From NCBI RefSeq assembly GCF_007752135.1, contig NZ_CP036298.1, positions 744,001-808,000 of the forward strand: 64,000 nucleotides of DNA. Direction: 5' to 3'. Under the pieces are notes generated by a model, which saw only the letters and a program-made list of their open reading frames with translations, was not told the DNA's origin and did not search any database. Positions 1 to 10,181 of this stretch are shown here, in pieces. The DNA comes from Aureliella helgolandensis (GTDB lineage Bacteria; Planctomycetota; Planctomycetia; Pirellulales; Pirellulaceae). Within the stretch, counting starts at the first letter, position 1, and each line of letters starts with the position of its first letter. Made by a program: the position numbers and the translations under genes.

Positions 1-65
1 TTCGTTCAGAAATTGAATTGTTTGGTAAAAAGTGATCGGTAAGTCTGCGGCATCGCCCGGGCAGG

Positions 66-1160
66 CTATTTGATCAAGTAAAGCAGCGGGAAAAGGTAGA
101 TCCAAATCAAATCCACCAAGTGCCAGTAGAGTCCAACGTAGTCAACAGGCCCGAAGTACTGTTCGTTAAACTGGTCCTTAGTGGCTCGAACGAGCAGCCA
201 AACCATGACTCCCATGCCACCGAGGATGTGGAGAGCGTGTACTCCGGTCATGCAGTAGTAGATGCTAAAGAACAAACCAGCTCCACCCTTTTGGTCGATA
301 GCCTCGATGGGGCGTCCACCTGGCACACCCGCTTCGCTGGCTGCGCCAACGGTTGCGGATAGGGCGTCTGCATTGTGATCGCCGTGTTCGCCAACAATGT
401 GTTCGGCGTCTACAGGCTCTTTTTCGCCGTCAGCCACCACGTGAGCGGTCGCAGTGTGCTCGGCCTTGTGAGCCGCTTCCTCTGCGTTCTGGAATGCAAT
501 TCCAATCAACACGCCTACAAAGTAGCAAAGCGCGGTGACGAGTAATGGCCCCGCGATTTCTGACATGCGTTTTTTGCCCTGCACGATGGTCAGGACGTAC
601 CAAATCGCAAAGCCCACAACGCAGGCGGCAGGGATGTAGCTGAGTGTGTAGAGCCAGGACGACAAGCCGGTGTGAGGCGCGTGCGGCAGGAACTGCGACT
701 CGTAGAAACCAGCCGGCAAGAGCCCCAGATCCCACTTGTGCGTGTACTCGACAGCCTTAATACCAAGGAACATTGCGGCGCAGCCGAGGGTGGTCGCTAA
801 GCAGACGACCAAACCGGTGCGTTGTCGCAGTTGGGCACAGCGTACCCCCCAAGCCATCGACAAACTGCTGAATAGCAGTACGCCGGTGTTGAAGGCACCT
901 AGCGTCTCATTCAGAAACTGGCTGGCGAACGTCCAGACCTCGGGATTGCGCGCTCGATACAAGGCGTAAGCGCAAAACATTCCGCTGAAGAACAAAACTT
1001 CTGTGACCAGGAACAACCACATTCCGAGCTTACCGGAATCAAATTGTTGTTCTGGGTCATCAAAGTGGTGAGCCAAGAAGGGCATGTGTCCATGCTCTCC
1101 GTGACCATGGCCTTCATGACCGTGGTCGTCGTGACCACCAGCATCAATTGCGTGTGACAT
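66..1160 (-). CDS. ctaE: Cytochrome c oxidase subunit III (caa3 type)
   Basis: This is the third core subunit of the haem-copper oxidase, a membrane protein that stabilises subunit I and carries no redox centre. Helices typical of subunit III are visible, including the early segment around LGMWLFLVTEVLFFSG and the C-terminal segment WHLVDLIWIYLFPLLYL. At 364 residues it is longer than the usual 200-270. The extra length comes from a His/Gly-rich N-terminus (residues 3-25, about nine His) and a polar acidic insert at about residues 228-292 between two helices. It is the last gene of the respiratory cluster, after ctaD. The family call is firm. The role of the His-rich leader is unknown; metal binding is a guess. 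Confidence 0.95.
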   Translation of the reverse strand: MSHAIDAGGHDDHGHEGHGHGEHGHMPFLAHHFDDPEQQFDSGKLGMWLFLVTEVLFFSGMFCAYALYRARNPEVWTFASQFLNETLGAFNTGVLLFSSLSMAWGVRCAQLRQRTGLVVCLATTLGCAAMFLGIKAVEYTHKWDLGLLPAGFYESQFLPHAPHTGLSSWLYTLSYIPAACVVGFAIWYVLTIVQGKKRMSEIAGPLLVTALCYFVGVLIGIAFQNAEEAAHKAEHTATAHVVADGEKEPVDAEHIVGEHGDHNADALSATVGAASEAGVPGGRPIEAIDQKGGAGLFFSIYYCMTGVHALHILGGMGVMVWLLVRATKDQFNEQYFGPVDYVGLYWHLVDLIWIYLFPLLYLIK

Positions 1161-1295
1161 TCGAGGTACTTAGCTTATTACAGGTACTGATAACTTGTGT
1201 TGGTTTTCTTCAAGGACTCGGCTTATGCAACCGTGGACCCCACCCGTTGGCCTCAGGTTAGAGGCCACTGAGCGAGTCATGATGCTGCCGAGCGA

Positions 1296-2996
1296 CTAGG
1301 TTTGGGATGGCTCGGGCACCGTTTTGGGCAACTCGGGTGCTTGTGGCCGGACATATTCCCAACCGCGTTCTGCATCTCGGTAGACCAACGGCTTGTAGTC
1401 GTAAGGATCGGAGACTGCCGGTGGCGAGAGGAAGTTGTAAAACGGAGGTGGTGACGCACACTGCCATTCAAGCGTCGCTCCGCCCCAAGGATTGGGTGGG
1501 GCTTTCTTACCACGCAACATCGAATGGATTAGGACTCCCAGTGCGATGAACAATCCAAAGCCTAGTAGGAAGGCTCCGTAGCTGGAGAGTTGGTGCAGTT
1601 CTTGGAACTCAGGTACGTAGCGGGCGTAGCGACGTGGCATGCCGCGACTACCGAGGACAAATTGTGGCAGGAAGGTCAAGTTGAAGCCGAGAAAGACGAA
1701 CAGGCAGGAGATTCTTCCCCACAGGTCATTGAACATCTTGCCGGTCATCTTGGGCCACCAGTGGAACAATCCACCGATGAAGCCGACGAGCGTTCCCCCA
1801 ACCATCACATAGTGGAAGTGAGCTACAACGAAATAAGTGTCGTGCAATGGGCGGTCGGTGGAGAGTGCTCCCAACCACAGCCCGGTCAATCCACCGATGG
1901 TGAACAGGAAGATAAACGCCAGCGAATAGCACATTGGAGTGTTCAGCTGAACGGTTCCCTTGTACATCGTAGCCAACCAGTTGAAGACCTTAATGGCCGA
2001 CGGGATCGACACGGTAAAGGTCAACGCACTGAAGATGATCGTGGTGACATCGGCCATTCCGCTCGTGAACATATGGTGCCCCCAAACAAGGAAGCCGAAC
2101 AACGCGATGGCAATGGAGCTGTAAGCGATAAAGCGATAGCCGAAAATTGATTTGTGGCTGTGGACACTCATCGTCTCTGAAATGATCCCCATGCCTGGCA
2201 GAATCATGATATAGACGGCAGGGTGGGAGTAAAACCAGAAGAAGTGCTGGTAGGTAACCGGATCCCCGTTGTAGGCTGGATCGAAAATTCCGATGTGCAG
2301 CAGTCGCTCGGCAGCCAGCAGGAGCACGGTAATTCCGAGTACAGGCGTGGCCAGTACTTGAATGATCGAGGTGGCGTAGGTGGCCCACAGGAACAGTGGC
2401 ATTTTGAACCATGTCATGCCTGGTGGCCGCATGGTATTGATTGTCACGATAAAGTTCAGGCCGGTGAAGATGGAGCTAAACCCAAGGATAAAGACTCCCA
2501 GGGTTGCGAGGACGACCGGCCCTTGCGTGGTGGTACTGTAGGGAGTGTAGAAGGTCCAACCGGTATCCAATCCGGTGTACAGCATGGCCCACAGGAAGAA
2601 GATCGCCCCGGTGATCCATAGGTAGAAGCTACTGAGGTTCAAGCGAGGGAAAGCTACGTCCTTGGCTCCCAGCATCACCGGAACCAGGAAGTTTCCTAAA
2701 GCCGCAGGGACGCTAGGGATAATAAACAGGAACACCATGATCGCCCCGTGCAGGGTGAAGACTTGGTTGTACTGTTGGTTGGTTAGAAACATCTTCGTGG
2801 GGGTCATCAACTCTGCGCGCAGAATGAGCGCCAGCATACCAGCCAGGAAAAAGGCTGACATGACTCCCACCAAGTACATCAATCCAATGCGTTTATGGTC
2901 GAGCGTCATCGCCCAACTCAAGAAACCTTTGGTGTAGTGCAAAAAGTTGTCTTTGTCTTCTTGCGAATGTGTCGGGCTATTGGCTACCGCGCTCAT
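1296..2996 (-). CDS. ctaD: Cytochrome c oxidase subunit I, A2-type
   Basis: This is the catalytic subunit of the terminal oxidase, reducing O2 to water at the haem a3-CuB site and pumping protons. At 566 residues it has twelve-helix architecture. Visible motifs are HGAIMVF (haem ligand region), [12 protein letters not shown] (CuB His and the cross-linked Tyr), GHHMF (two further CuB His) and [14 protein letters not shown] (haem ligands). The usual HPEV glutamate of the D-channel is Ala, and Tyr-Ser precedes the His. This YS pattern defines the A2 subfamily found in caa3 oxidases such as that of Rhodothermus. It lies between ctaC and ctaE. A short overlap-free gap of about 70 bp separates it from ctaC. 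Confidence 0.97.
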   Translation of the reverse strand: MSAVANSPTHSQEDKDNFLHYTKGFLSWAMTLDHKRIGLMYLVGVMSAFFLAGMLALILRAELMTPTKMFLTNQQYNQVFTLHGAIMVFLFIIPSVPAALGNFLVPVMLGAKDVAFPRLNLSSFYLWITGAIFFLWAMLYTGLDTGWTFYTPYSTTTQGPVVLATLGVFILGFSSIFTGLNFIVTINTMRPPGMTWFKMPLFLWATYATSIIQVLATPVLGITVLLLAAERLLHIGIFDPAYNGDPVTYQHFFWFYSHPAVYIMILPGMGIISETMSVHSHKSIFGYRFIAYSSIAIALFGFLVWGHHMFTSGMADVTTIIFSALTFTVSIPSAIKVFNWLATMYKGTVQLNTPMCYSLAFIFLFTIGGLTGLWLGALSTDRPLHDTYFVVAHFHYVMVGGTLVGFIGGLFHWWPKMTGKMFNDLWGRISCLFVFLGFNLTFLPQFVLGSRGMPRRYARYVPEFQELHQLSSYGAFLLGFGLFIALGVLIHSMLRGKKAPPNPWGGATLEWQCASPPPFYNFLSPPAVSDPYDYKPLVYRDAERGWEYVRPQAPELPKTVPEPSQT

Positions 2997-3068
2997 CGCT
3001 TTCGTCCTCGATTCGGTTGATCCGAAATTAGAGATCTTCTGTATGAAATGTTTTTGGTTTGCTTTGTG

Positions 3069-4166
3069 CTACTCGGACTTGGCGTCTTCGGCTGGAGCAC
3101 TCTCTTCGGGAGCCGGATCGGCTATGCCCAGCGTTTGCTTTTCGTCATCGGTCAGAGTTCCGTCGGCCAACGCTTCGACGAAGGCTTCATTCTTCAATTC
3201 CTGAATGAAGGCTGTTAAAGCGGTGATCTCGTCTTCTTTCAGCTTGCCTTGGAAGGAAGGCATCTGCGACGCCGTCTCATAGCCCTTACGCATCTCAGCT
3301 TGAGGCTCAAGAATCGACTGGCGAATGTACTGTTCATCAAACTTCAGTGTCGTTCCCTTAGAGCTCTCGAAATCGACTCCGAAGGTACCTGCAAAGCTTG
3401 GCCCGACAATTTTCTTGCCCGGTTCGACCGAGTGGCAGGACTTGCAACCCATGCGTTCATACAGCCAGAAGCCGTGTGCCACGGGATTGACGGGGGCCTT
3501 GGCGGCATTGGCTAACCATGCTTCGTAGCCCTCGAGGTCGTGGACCACCACACCGTGTCGCTTGATCATTTCACTGTGTTGATCGCCGCAATATTCGGCA
3601 CAAAACAGGTCGTACTCGCCTTCCAGAATCGGCTGGAACCACATGGTGTTCACTCGTCCTGGGACGACATCGGTCTTGGCGCGAAAGGCGGGAACATAGA
3701 ACGAGTGCAGAACGTCCTCGGAACGCATGCGAAGCTTGATGGCCCGATTGTTGGGGATGTGCAATTGGTCGCTGATCGCACCATTAGGATACTGGAACGA
3801 CCAGTCCCATTTACGGGCAGTGACGTTGATATCGATCGTGTTGGCCGGGGGACGCATCATGTCAATGTAGCCATAGACACCGCGGGCGAAAATCCAGCAC
3901 ACCACTAGGGTGGGGATCACCGACCAGGTGATCTCCAGCAAGTTATTGTGCAACGCAGTGGAATCTCCCTTGTAGCCAGGGCGACGGCGGAATTTGATCA
4001 TGCAATAGATCATTCCTGCCACAACCAAGACGAAGAAGAAGATTGAGATGTACAAAATGTACATAAAAAATACGTCATTCTCCTCAGCGAACGTCGATGC
4101 TCGCGGAGGGAACCAGAAGGTCGCATTTTTGTCAGCTAGCAAAGCTGGAATACTGGGGAGAGACAT
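3069..4166 (-). CDS. ctaC: Cytochrome c oxidase subunit II with fused cytochrome c
   Basis: This subunit takes electrons from the quinol oxidoreductase side and passes them to haem a in subunit I. After a short N-terminus there is a membrane helix pair (VFFMYILYISIFFFVLVV and the following segment). Then comes a cupredoxin domain with the CuA set: His in VLHSFYVP and the CAEYCGDQHSEM cluster. A C-terminal cytochrome c domain carries CKSCH with Met in SQMPSF, which makes this a caa3 oxidase. I prefer the ATG at 4166, which has AGGACT just upstream and gives 365 residues. A GTG at 4220 in the same frame would add 18 residues. It directly follows the Sco gene. Confidence 0.95.
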   Translation of the reverse strand: MSLPSIPALLADKNATFWFPPRASTFAEENDVFFMYILYISIFFFVLVVAGMIYCMIKFRRRPGYKGDSTALHNNLLEITWSVIPTLVVCWIFARGVYGYIDMMRPPANTIDINVTARKWDWSFQYPNGAISDQLHIPNNRAIKLRMRSEDVLHSFYVPAFRAKTDVVPGRVNTMWFQPILEGEYDLFCAEYCGDQHSEMIKRHGVVVHDLEGYEAWLANAAKAPVNPVAHGFWLYERMGCKSCHSVEPGKKIVGPSFAGTFGVDFESSKGTTLKFDEQYIRQSILEPQAEMRKGYETASQMPSFQGKLKEDEITALTAFIQELKNEAFVEALADGTLTDDEKQTLGIADPAPEESAPAEDAKSE

Positions 4167-4222
4167 AAGTCCTGCTCTATAGTTTTCCGACGAATTTGTG
4201 TCAGTAGGTGATGGAATCACAG

Positions 4223-5149
4223 TTAATTGTAAGGGGCATCGGAGGAATCTGAGCCCCCAATTGAGATGGCGTGGCCATCTGCCGCACTTGGCTGCTCTGG
4301 TTCAGCCGGCTTAGCCGTTGCTGATGTCGCTGCAGTGCGACGAGAAAACCAAAATGGGGCGGTTAGGCCGGTAAGCAGCATCGTAAAGGCAAATCCGCCA
4401 AAGGCCATAATCCGCCGTGCATCGGCCGAGTAGCGATTGGCGTCGGGATCGTAGTAGTAGCACAGTTGTATAATTGCATCCGCCAGCGAAGCGGTCAGCT
4501 TGCCCTCGCGAGCTTCGCCGACTGCCAAATTGAACTGTTCTGGCTCCACCCCGAGGGACAGCAAATAGCGACAGATCCGGCCTTCGGAACTGAGGAAATA
4601 GGTTGCCGCAGGATGGTTGTAACGCTTGTTAATTTTGTCCCAGTGGTAGCGAAAGCCAACGGAGTCCGCCAAAGCTCGGATGTCCTTGTTCTTGCCAGTC
4701 AGGAAATGCCAACCGGCCTCGGCTTGCGAGTCCCGCAGTAGTCCGACGTACTTGCTCTTGGTCCGGCCTGCTTTTTCGTTGCTCTCATTGGGATCGATAC
4801 TGACCGTCACAATATCGAATTTCTCACCGATGCCACCGCCATTGATCTCGCGGAGCGTGTTGACCAGATTGTCCAGTTGGGCCACGCACAAGCCTGGGCA
4901 GTCGCTGTAGTTGAGCGTTAGGACCACGGGCCTTCCCTGCCGGAAGTATTTGGCAAGCGAGACCTTGTTCCCTCGTTCGTCTTCGAACATCAATCCCAGA
5001 GGAATGAACTCTCCGACGCGATCTTCTACATCCACGCCGAGCGCATTGTCGGGTAGGTCCTTCAACAACTGAGCGCGAACGATTCCCTGGTTCAGGCAGG
5101 TACTCGCCAACACCAGGATCATTAGCAAGTTGTTGAGGGACGTAGACAT
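4223..5149 (-). CDS. Sco1/SenC-family copper chaperone
   Basis: This is a thioredoxin-fold protein that inserts copper into the CuA site of subunit II. Copper ligands are visible: the CPGLC motif (CxxxC) at roughly residues 86-90 and the distal His in YNHPAATYF. The N-terminus is a signal peptide or anchor (about residues 8-26), so the domain lies outside the cytoplasm. A second hydrophobic segment near residue 250 (AFGGFAFTMLLTGL) suggests C-terminal anchoring, which is longer than minimal Sco proteins. It sits between the small one-helix gene and ctaC, 4 bp from the former, consistent with a job in oxidase assembly. Confidence 0.92.
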   Translation of the reverse strand: MSTSLNNLLMILVLASTCLNQGIVRAQLLKDLPDNALGVDVEDRVGEFIPLGLMFEDERGNKVSLAKYFRQGRPVVLTLNYSDCPGLCVAQLDNLVNTLREINGGGIGEKFDIVTVSIDPNESNEKAGRTKSKYVGLLRDSQAEAGWHFLTGKNKDIRALADSVGFRYHWDKINKRYNHPAATYFLSSEGRICRYLLSLGVEPEQFNLAVGEAREGKLTASLADAIIQLCYYYDPDANRYSADARRIMAFGGFAFTMLLTGLTAPFWFSRRTAATSATAKPAEPEQPSAADGHAISIGGSDSSDAPYN

Positions 5150-5153
5150 GGTC

Positions 5154-5501
5154 TTAGGCTTCTCCGTCAGTGGGTTGTTCGGATTGGTATTCTTTTAAGA
5201 TCAATTCCTTGGCGCGGGCCATCGGGATCAAAATGCGCTCGGTGGCCTGTCCGGCGGCAGGAGCTTGGCCATCCTCCAATTCTATCTGTTCCTTAGCGTA
5301 CTGGGAAATGCGAGCCTTCTGGCTAGCGATTTCTGCGTCGGCTTCAACGTAATGCGCGCCCGCCAACTTCCGCATGTCCTCGCCGTCAATCCAGCCGTAG
5401 CACAGGGCGCGTACTAGAAGGATGATCAGTAAAAACACCACGGAACCCACAAAGGCCGTATAGGCAATTGCACCATCATTTAGGTCATCGTAGCGAGCCA
5501 T
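5154..5501 (-). CDS. Small one-helix protein of the ACIII-caa3 cluster
   Basis: This is a 115-residue protein with one clear membrane helix (about residues 14-34, FVGSVVFLLIILLVRALCY) and a charged, probably helical C-terminal part with no cysteines or histidine clusters for cofactors. I do not recognise a named family. It lies 4 bp upstream of the Sco gene and downstream of actF, so it is almost certainly co-expressed with the respiratory genes. A role as an accessory subunit or assembly factor of ACIII or the oxidase is inference from position only. Confidence 0.8.
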   Translation of the reverse strand: MARYDDLNDGAIAYTAFVGSVVFLLIILLVRALCYGWIDGEDMRKLAGAHYVEADAEIASQKARISQYAKEQIELEDGQAPAAGQATERILIPMARAKELILKEYQSEQPTDGEA

Positions 5502-5631
5502 TTGCGCCGTCTCTTTATTTCGGAATCTTGAGCGGACCGGTCCGTCTGGAGCTCGCTAAAGGCGAGAACGGAACCGATACCGTGAAATCAATTACTAACT
5601 GAATGCGAAGCCAACCAGCGGTTCTGTGCCA

Positions 5632-6870
5632 CTAGGGGCCGACCGTGTAAGCCAGCGAATCGGGGAGCCAAGGGTCTTTGACTGCCACGACAGGGGTTTC
5701 GCCAACTCGCAGCAGGAACAGAGCCGCAAAAATGCAGACCATGCCAATCCAGCATACCAAGTGTCCGAGCACCATCATGGTCGACAGGCTGCCGGCGTTT
5801 GGCATGATCAAAAACATCATATCCAGCCAGTGAACCACCAGAATGAAGCTTGCCCAAAACGCCATGACTGGTCGATTGCGTCGAATGTGGCGGGACATTG
5901 TTCCCAAAAATGGAACGACAAAGTGGAAGGCGATCAGCAGTAGTCCAACGTATTGCCAGCCATGTTCCATGCGGTGCTTGTACCACAGGGTCTCTTCCGG
6001 AATGTTACCGTACCAGTAGAGCAAGAACTGGGAAAAGGCGATGTAGCCCCAGAATACGATGAATCCAAACTGGAACTTGGACATGTCTTGGAAGTGTTCT
6101 AGCGTGACCAGTTTTTCCATGCGTCCGCTTCGCTGTAGCAGATGGCAAGTAAGGATCATGGTGGCGAAAAAGCTGAGCATACCGGCGGCGAACAGGTAAA
6201 CACCGTAGATCGTGCTAAACCATTCTGCGTCCGTAGACATCATCCAGTCGAAGGATGCGAAATTCAATGCTAGGGCGAACAGCATGATGAAAGGGCCGGC
6301 CCAACGCTGCAGCTTGAGGGTGATTTCAACATCGCCACTCTCATCCTGCTTGCGACTCATCGTGAAGTAAATTCGGGCAGCGATACTGAAGATCGCAAAG
6401 TAAACGACTGTTCGAATCGCAAAGAAGCCGGGATTTAGGTACGCCAACTTAGCTTTGATCAGGTCGGAGTCGAGTTTGTCAGGACCCAAATTCCACTTGT
6501 ACAGGGCACCGCTGTCGGTGAACAGGACCATCGCAAGGATCGGAATGAAGAGCAGAGCCCACCAGGGGATGGTGTAAGCCAGCAACTCCGCCAAACGCTT
6601 GATCGACGCACTCCACGAGGCCCGCACTAGGTGCTGAACCATCACGAAGAACAACGCTCCCAACGAAATACTCATGCAGTACATGTAGTTGGCTAGGTAC
6701 GAATGGAAGAAGACGCTGAAACCAGCACTCTCTTGCCCCTCGCCCCCGGTGAAGTAGAACAGACCTAAGCTAACACATACGCAAATGGCTCCGACAGCTA
6801 CCAACACTGGAGCCAGGCTGCGCCAGCTTGCAGGAAGAGTTAGGTTGTCGTTTGGGATCTTCGAGGCCAT
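5632..6870 (-). CDS. actF: ACIII membrane subunit ActF
   Basis: This is a polytopic membrane subunit of alternative complex III, the menaquinol:cytochrome c oxidoreductase unrelated to bc1. It is about 412 residues with around ten hydrophobic segments. It belongs to the quinol:cytochrome c oxidoreductase membrane family, a shorter relative of NrfD-like ActC. The open frame runs up to 7014, but those extra 48 residues are polar and unlike the family. The ATG at 6870 (MASKIPND...) has AGGT a few bases upstream and is followed quickly by the first helix. It follows the ActDE gene after about 200 bp and precedes the small one-helix gene. Confidence 0.88.
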   Translation of the reverse strand: MASKIPNDNLTLPASWRSLAPVLVAVGAICVCVSLGLFYFTGGEGQESAGFSVFFHSYLANYMYCMSISLGALFFVMVQHLVRASWSASIKRLAELLAYTIPWWALLFIPILAMVLFTDSGALYKWNLGPDKLDSDLIKAKLAYLNPGFFAIRTVVYFAIFSIAARIYFTMSRKQDESGDVEITLKLQRWAGPFIMLFALALNFASFDWMMSTDAEWFSTIYGVYLFAAGMLSFFATMILTCHLLQRSGRMEKLVTLEHFQDMSKFQFGFIVFWGYIAFSQFLLYWYGNIPEETLWYKHRMEHGWQYVGLLLIAFHFVVPFLGTMSRHIRRNRPVMAFWASFILVVHWLDMMFLIMPNAGSLSTMMVLGHLVCWIGMVCIFAALFLLRVGETPVVAVKDPWLPDSLAYTVGP

Positions 6871-7068
6871 CGATTTACCTGGTTTTGTGATAATAGCGGT
6901 TGAATGAAAAACAACGCACTGTGTGGTTGCAGCAGTCACAGCAGAGCCTGAGGCTGTCTGCACGAACCACTCGAGTTGTAGGTGCTTGTGGCCGGCGGTT
7001 CCCGAACGAATCAACCGGTCAATAAGCGATAAACAAAGGACTTGGACAATTTGGACTCTAGGGAATGC

Positions 7069-8598
7069 CTAGAGTTTACCGGCCGGCACGTCGCTGGCTT
7101 CGGCATTCTGGCTGCGTTGCAAGGCTCGAACATAGAGTACGACTGCCCAGCGCTCCTTCGGGTTGAGCGAAGCCGCATAGCTGCCCATTTTGCCTTTGCC
7201 GTTTGCAATGGTGTAATAAATCCGACCCACCGGTTGTTGCTGGATTCGCTCTTCATGCAGGCTGGTTGGCTGGAGCCAGTAACCTTGAGCAAGTGCACTT
7301 GCGCGCTGTGAAACCAAGCCATCCCCGAATCCGCCGTAGCCGTGGCAGACTGCACAGTTTTGTTCGAACTTCCTCTTACCCAAGTCGTACAGCTCTTCGC
7401 TGACCGGGAGGGGGAATTCTGTCGCCCACGCGTAATTGGGTTCGCCAGCGGTCGCTTCAGCAGCCGGCTCGTTGCCAGCTGGCGGAGCGGACTCTGCTGG
7501 AGGTGGGGCTGTCGGCTCGTCAACAGGTTGGGTCGTCTCTTGAGCTTCCTCGTCGGAGGTCGCCGGTTCGACCGCTGCAGCCTCGGCAGGCGGTTCTACT
7601 GCAATCTTGGGGCTCGGTGGTCGCTCCTCGGCAACCGCCGCGGGCTCAGCAGCTGGTGGCTGTTCGGCACTCGGCTCTTGAGCGGCTTCTTCCTGCAAAC
7701 TAACCCAATGCATCGCATTGCTATTGCTCAATCCTGCTGTCGCATCTGGATCGTAGCCCAGCGTGTAGACGTCCGTTAGTCCCAGTTCTCCGCGGGCCAC
7801 CGTTCCTGGCACAGGCGGCCGTTGCACGCGACCATCGGCGAAATGGGTGGTTGTGGTTTGCGCCTTGCGCTTCGGTTGAAAGTCCATATCAAAGAACACG
7901 TGGAAGCGAGGCTTGCTGCTCTTGGAGTTCCGCATGTTGAGAATGATCGTGCCCGGTATTAGGGAGAGCAGGATCAACGTCAATATGGTAATGATCAAAC
8001 CGCGTGGAATAACTGCCGAAGAATCGTCCTCCCGCACCTCCTCCACGATGACCGCTTGGGTGTCCTCCAGCAAGGCCTTTGCTTTGTCGGAGTTGAAGTA
8101 TTTATCGCGGGAATCAATCCACAAGAAAAAGCGGTCGTCGGTGACGCGGTCAAACCTGGGATTGGCGAAAACTGGGTTGCTGAACTTCGGCAATCCGTTC
8201 AGGCCAAACATGGCGAATACGGTGGTAAACGCACTGAACAGGACGGTTAGCTCGAATGTAACCGGAATGAACGCGGGCCAACTCGCAAACGGTTTGCCGG
8301 AGATGATATACGGATAATCGACCGCATTCATCCACCATTGCATGAGCAACGCAACGGTGGTGCCCGTCGCACCGGCACACAGCGTGAACCATGGCAGCAC
8401 GGTTGGCTTGATCCCTAACGCTTCATCGATCCCGTGAAGTGGGAAGGGGGTGAAGGCATCGGTCCGAGTATAGCCGGAGTCTCGCACGCGACGGGCAGCA
8501 TCAAGTAGATGATTCTCGTCTTCGTACTCGGCTATCCAGCCAAAGGATCGCGGCGGCGTGACCTTCTTTTCGGGTTTATGAGCGCTCATAGGTGGCAA
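7069..8598 (-). CDS. Fused ACIII subunits ActD and ActE
   Basis: This 509-residue protein joins two normally separate ACIII subunits. Residues about 15-200 are a DUF3341/ActD domain (GWIAEYEDENHLLDAARRV, then two membrane helices). A third helix at about 203-225 is followed by the ActE-type FADGRVQRPPVPGTVARG segment. Next is a linker of roughly 100 residues rich in Pro, Ala and Glu, then a mono-haem cytochrome c domain with CAVCHGYGGFGDG and a Met in GKMGSYA. The reading frame is continuous and the junction is long, so this is a real fusion rather than a frameshift artefact. It sits between actC and actF, exactly where actD and actE normally are. Confidence 0.92.
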   Translation of the reverse strand: MPPMSAHKPEKKVTPPRSFGWIAEYEDENHLLDAARRVRDSGYTRTDAFTPFPLHGIDEALGIKPTVLPWFTLCAGATGTTVALLMQWWMNAVDYPYIISGKPFASWPAFIPVTFELTVLFSAFTTVFAMFGLNGLPKFSNPVFANPRFDRVTDDRFFLWIDSRDKYFNSDKAKALLEDTQAVIVEEVREDDSSAVIPRGLIITILTLILLSLIPGTIILNMRNSKSSKPRFHVFFDMDFQPKRKAQTTTTHFADGRVQRPPVPGTVARGELGLTDVYTLGYDPDATAGLSNSNAMHWVSLQEEAAQEPSAEQPPAAEPAAVAEERPPSPKIAVEPPAEAAAVEPATSDEEAQETTQPVDEPTAPPPAESAPPAGNEPAAEATAGEPNYAWATEFPLPVSEELYDLGKRKFEQNCAVCHGYGGFGDGLVSQRASALAQGYWLQPTSLHEERIQQQPVGRIYYTIANGKGKMGSYAASLNPKERWAVVLYVRALQRSQNAEASDVPAGKL

Positions 8599-8667
8599 CG
8601 TAACCGTAAAAACTTAATTCTATACTCTGAAAATGTATTCAAAACCAATTCGCGTCGACTTGCCGGA

Positions 8668-10086
<1,419 letters not shown>

Positions 10087-10181
10087 GGGCTGCGCCAGAT
10101 TCTGTTTCGAGTCGGGATTATTGAACTAGTTGGATTATGCAATCACCGCAAAACGCTAGCGGTGATCCTTCGATGCAACGC

